In this document: positions 3,033 to 5,726 of the stretch, one piece after another
Numbering within the stretch: the stretch's first letter is position 1
Layout: each line of letters begins with the position of its first letter
Source: an uncultured Thermoleophilia bacterium
Lineage (GTDB): Bacteria > Actinomycetota > Thermoleophilia > UBA2241
Direction: 5' to 3'
DNA: 5,726 nucleotides
NCBI GenBank assembly: GCA_903912585.1
Contig: CAIWHY010000040.1
Span: forward strand, 1 to 5,726
The notes under the pieces: model-generated
What the model saw: only the letters and a program-made list of their open reading frames with translations
Databases searched by the model: none
What the model was told of the DNA's origin: nothing
Translations under genes and position numbers: made by a program

Positions 3033-5726
3033 TCTGGGTCGGCGCCGGCGCGTCCCCCGGCGCGTCCCCCGCCTCCGGCACGGCCTCCGGATAGAGCAGC
3101 TCGATCTCGGCGAGCCGCTCGCCGAGGCGCTCGCCGGACCGCGTGCCCGGGGCGGACGCCGCTTCCCGTCCGCGCTCTGCTTCGTCCAGCCGGGCTTTGA
3201 GGCTCTCGTACTCGCCGGCCCTGGGCGCCTCCACCAGCTCGCGCAGGAACGGGTGGCGGTAGGGAAGCGAGGTGTCCAGGGTGAGCAGCACCGAGTCGCG
3301 GCCGCGGGTGACCCCGACGTATACGACGCGCCGCTCCTCCTCGATCGCGCCGTGCTCCCAGCGCGTGACGTCGCAGTCGTAGTCGGGGATGACGACGGCG
3401 TCGTACTCTCGCCCCTTGGCCGCGTGGATCGTCCCGATCACGACGCGGTCCTCGCTCCCTTCCTCGCGGTCGAGCGTGTCCCCGGCCATGCCGGCGCCGG
3501 CCTCCTCGTCGGCCAGGAGCCTGCTCCAGGCGCTCAGGAACGCGCCGGGATCCGCGATCGTCTCCGCGACGACGAGCAGGCCGTCGAAAATTCGCAGCGG
3601 GTCCTCGCCGCCGCCGCTGCCGTCGTGGCCGCCGGCGCCATCGCGCTGACCGGCGCCGCCGTCCCCGCCGGCGCCGCGCGCGGACGCGTCCCGCCACCAG
3701 TCCTCGAGCCCGAACGCGTCGACCGTCGACCACACCAGGTCGCCGGACGTGAGACCGGCCTGTCCGCTGAGGCTCGCGCCCAGCAGTTCGACCGCCGCCG
3801 CCAGCTCCGTGAGGGGGCGCGGCCCGGCCGTAGGCTCGGCCGCGGCCAGCGCCGTCAGCCGCACCCACGGGCACCGCGCGAGGGCGATGTCGTCGGCGAG
3901 CGCGTCGCGCAGGTACCGGTTGGGGCGGTTGAGCAGCAGGCGGAGCTGATCGCCGCTCGCCTCGGCGGGACGGAGGGCGAGATCGATGTAGGCGCGCAAC
4001 AGGCGAGCGGCCGGATGCGTGAACAGGCGGTAGCCGAGCGCCGGAGTGCGCGGCACGCCGCCCTCGTCCAGAGCCAGCGCGACGCAGAGCTGCTGGGAGC
4101 GGTAGCGGCAGAGGACGGCGAGGTCCCGCCAGGAGCAGTCGAGGCGGGCGCGCTCGGCGCGCAGGAAGGCACACACGGCGGCGCCGCGCTCGGGCCAGGC
4201 GGGCGCCCCGAAGAAGCGCACGGCGCCCGCCGGTGCGCCCTCGCGGGGCCGCACGTCCTTGACTTCGCGCACGACGTTGTTGGCGACGAGGCGGGCCGCC
4301 GACTCGACCACGGCCCGCGAGCAGCGGTAGTTGGTGCCGAGCGTGTAGGTCGCCGACCAAGGCGCCGGCGGCATGCGCTCGTGGAAGCCGAGGATGCCGC
4401 GGGGGTCGGCGAACCGCCAGCCGTAGATGAGCTGGTCGTCGTCCCCGACCACGAACACGTCCCTGGTGGGCCGCGAGAGAAGGTCGACCAGCGCGAGCTG
4501 CGCGCCGTTGAGGTCCTGGAACTCGTCGACGAGGACGTGGTCGAAGCGCGCCTCCACGAAGGCGCGGTGGCCGGCGTCGGCGAGCATGTCCACGACCGCG
4601 AGGTAGATCTGGTCGTCGAACGACTGCTCCCCTGCCACCGCCTGAAGCCGCGCGTAGCGCCGGTGGACCGGCGCGAAGGGCACGTCGAGGACCGGCCGTG
4701 CGCCGAGCGACTCGATGCGCACGCTCACGTCCGCGGGGTCCTCGAGCCCAGCGCGGACCCGCGCCAGGCCGGCGAGGAAGGCGCCCACAGGGTCGCTGCC
4801 CCGGGCCGGGCGAAGCTCCGCGAGGCCGGCGCCGGCGGCCTCCATGGCGCCGCGCATGAGCTCGCGCTGGCCACGCCCGTCTGTAAGGCGCACGCGGGCG
4901 CCGGCGACTTCGCGCTGGTAGCGGGAGCCGAAGGCGTTGAACGTCGCACAGTGGACGGCCGGCGGCCGCCCCCCGCGGCGCTCGCACAGGCGGCGCGTGG
5001 TGGCGATGCCGGCCGCGGCCAGGCGCTCCTCGAGCTGCTCCGCGGCCTTGCGGTTGAACGCGAGGAGCAGGATCCCGCCCGGATCGGCCCCGCGTGCCAC
5101 AAGCTCGATGACGCGGCTGACGAGCGTCTTGGTCTTGCCCGAACCGGCCGGCGCGAGGACGCGCGCCGGCCCGGCGGCGTGCTCCACGGCGGCGCGCTGG
5201 GCGGCATCGAGGCGCTGGCCTCCTTCGGCCGGATCGCGAGCGGGCGCGGCACTGGTCGCGGGCGAAGGCCCGGCGGGGGCGGACGCGCGCGCGGATCCGG
5301 CCGACGGCGGACGCAGGCCGGAAAGGAGCGCGCCGATGTCCTCCAGGTCCAAGGCGGCGCCGTCGCCCGGCGCGAGCGCGCGCGGAGCGAAGACGTCGGG
5401 GGCGAACGGCCAGGCGACGCAGTAGGGCGCCCCGCTCGCGACCAGCGGGTGGACGAACTGGAGCAGGACGCTGGTCGCCTGGGCGCGCAGCTCCTCCTCG
5501 CCGTCTCGCCACAACCAGAGACCGGCACGCCCGCGTGGCGCGTGCGGCGGAGCCGTCCACGCGCGCTCGTGCGCGAAACGCACGCCGGGATGTGCCGCCG
5601 CGAGGAGCGCCTTGACCTGCCGGCGCCCCTCGACGCCGAAGATCTGCAGTCGGGGGCCGCCCGGGAGCCGCGGGCCGAAGCCGGGTGAGAAGGCGGCGCT
5701 GCGGGTGTCCGGACGCTGCGGCGGCA
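2995..5726 (-). CDS. UvrD/Rep-type SF1A DNA helicase, N-terminus beyond the window edge
   Basis: A probable 3'-5' DNA helicase of the UvrD/Rep/PcrA type. Numbering from the in-frame GTG at 5583: Gln129 (Q motif), Walker A APAGSGKT (144-151), Ia LLLAFNRKAAEQL (172-184), Ib ATFNAFG (213-219), Walker B VLVDEFQD (350-357), III VVGDDDQLIYGWR (378-390), IV NYRCSRAVV with Arg420, V TIHAAKGREYDAV (718-730), VI VYVGVTRGRD (754-763, Arg760). The gaps are long enough for complete 1B and 2B subdomains. Between IV and V lies a Gly/Asp-rich insert (636-659). The GTG is unlikely to be the real start. It has no ribosome binding site, and the frame stays open for 47 more codons to the edge, 42 of them ending in G or C, reading for example LQIFGVEGRRQVKALLAA. 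The protein is therefore at least 909 aa. Residues before about 90 form a domain I do not recognise, joined by an Ala/Pro/Ser linker (91-121) to the helicase. The C-terminal 100 residues are charged, possibly coiled, and end in short repeats. No nuclease or Fe-S motif is visible. Confidence 0.9.
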   Translation of the reverse strand, partial: PPQRPDTRSAAFSPGFGPRLPGGPRLQIFGVEGRRQVKALLAAAHPGVRFAHERAWTAPPHAPRGRAGLWLWRDGEEELRAQATSVLLQFVHPLVASGAPYCVAWPFAPDVFAPRALAPGDGAALDLEDIGALLSGLRPPSAGSARASAPAGPSPATSAAPARDPAEGGQRLDAAQRAAVEHAAGPARVLAPAGSGKTKTLVSRVIELVARGADPGGILLLAFNRKAAEQLEERLAAAGIATTRRLCERRGGRPPAVHCATFNAFGSRYQREVAGARVRLTDGRGQRELMRGAMEAAGAGLAELRPARGSDPVGAFLAGLARVRAGLEDPADVSVRIESLGARPVLDVPFAPVHRRYARLQAVAGEQSFDDQIYLAVVDMLADAGHRAFVEARFDHVLVDEFQDLNGAQLALVDLLSRPTRDVFVVGDDDQLIYGWRFADPRGILGFHERMPPAPWSATYTLGTNYRCSRAVVESAARLVANNVVREVKDVRPREGAPAGAVRFFGAPAWPERGAAVCAFLRAERARLDCSWRDLAVLCRYRSQQLCVALALDEGGVPRTPALGYRLFTHPAARLLRAYIDLALRPAEASGDQLRLLLNRPNRYLRDALADDIALARCPWVRLTALAAAEPTAGPRPLTELAAAVELLGASLSGQAGLTSGDLVWSTVDAFGLEDWWRDASARGAGGDGGAGQRDGAGGHDGSGGGEDPLRIFDGLLVVAETIADPGAFLSAWSRLLADEEAGAGMAGDTLDREEGSEDRVVIGTIHAAKGREYDAVVIPDYDCDVTRWEHGAIEEERRVVYVGVTRGRDSVLLTLDTSLPYRHPFLRELVEAPRAGEYESLKARLDEAERGREAASAPGTRSGERLGERLAEIELLYPEAVPEAGDAPGDAPAPTQIRAGHAETRAPG
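3046..3069 (-). repeat. Exact 12-bp tandem duplication encoding (Gly-Asp-Ala-Pro)2
   Basis: CGGCGCGTCCCC occurs twice without change at 3046-3057 and 3058-3069. It encodes GDAPGDAP near the C-terminus of the UvrD-like helicase, in a tail likely to be disordered. The unit is a multiple of three and so keeps the frame. Confidence 0.9.
3112..3135 (-). repeat. 12-bp imperfect tandem duplication encoding (Gly-Glu-Arg-Leu)2
   Basis: Read on the minus strand, GGCGAGCGCCTC is followed directly by GGCGAGCGGCTC (one difference in 12). The two units encode GERLGERL in the charged C-terminal tail of the UvrD-like helicase, about 40 bp from the GDAP duplication. Confidence 0.8.
3604..3678 (-). repeat. 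Gly/Asp-rich low-complexity insert within the helicase 2B region
   Basis: This encodes roughly residues 636-660 of the UvrD-like helicase (numbering from 5583), running from RGAGGDGG to GSGGGED. It consists almost wholly of Gly, Asp, Ala, Gln, His and Ser. It lies between motif IV and motif V, where UvrD proteins have the 2B subdomain, and probably forms a flexible loop. The frame is kept across it. Confidence 0.75.

Noticed and set aside
2876..5560. Minus-strand open frame of about 890 codons overlapping the helicase in another frame
   Set aside because: The translation is Arg/Pro-rich low-complexity sequence without motifs, a frame shadow of the helicase.
2977..5688. Plus-strand open frame of about 900 codons opposite the UvrD-like helicase
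   Set aside because: It is rich in Arg/Gly/Ala with no recognisable domain and lies antisense to a frame carrying every UvrD motif in order. Long antisense frames are expected in very GC-rich genes.
1..5726. A complete defence island or mobile element
   Set aside because: No transposase, integrase, terminal repeats, methyltransferase, toxin or CRISPR array was found. The helicases alone, in convergent orientation beside housekeeping-type genes, do not establish one.

Overview
The window is very GC-rich and its reading frames end almost every codon in G or C, which points to a high-GC bacterium, most likely an actinobacterium. Two genes sit directly behind a TANNNT-type -10 element rather than a clear ribosome binding site, which fits that view. 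The lineage cannot be fixed further from this sequence. The gene content (dodecin, FmdB-type zinc ribbon, two SF1 helicase-type proteins) looks chromosomal. No transposase, integrase, tRNA, rRNA or CRISPR array was seen.

Layout from left to right. A short unrecognised protein (about 92 aa) is read leftwards at 77-355, and GC-rich dyads follow its stop at the left edge. A divergent gap of about 250 bp leads to three rightward genes. These are a 72-aa dodecin-family protein (607-825), a 74-aa FmdB-type zinc ribbon protein (880-1104) closed by a strong 15-bp hairpin, and a 616-aa fusion of a NERD nuclease-like domain with a compact SF1 (UvrD/DUF2075-like) ATPase (1182-3032). Facing it on the minus strand is a large UvrD/Rep-type helicase (2995 to the right edge). 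Its reading frame is still open at the edge, so its N-terminus lies outside the window. The two helicase genes meet tail to tail and share 38 bp.

The dodecin and FmdB-type genes may be co-transcribed (54-bp gap), but the second has its own promoter-like element. The NERD-helicase appears to be a separate unit behind the hairpin. Both large proteins carry intact ATPase motifs and probably act on DNA in repair, recombination or possibly defence. Nothing in the flanks proves a defence role, and convergent genes are not an operon. The points most worth a second look are the unrecognised N-terminal region of the UvrD-like protein, the compact NERD-ATPase fusion, the helicase-helicase 3' overlap, and a dodecin lacking the two residues known to contact flavin in the archaeal prototype.
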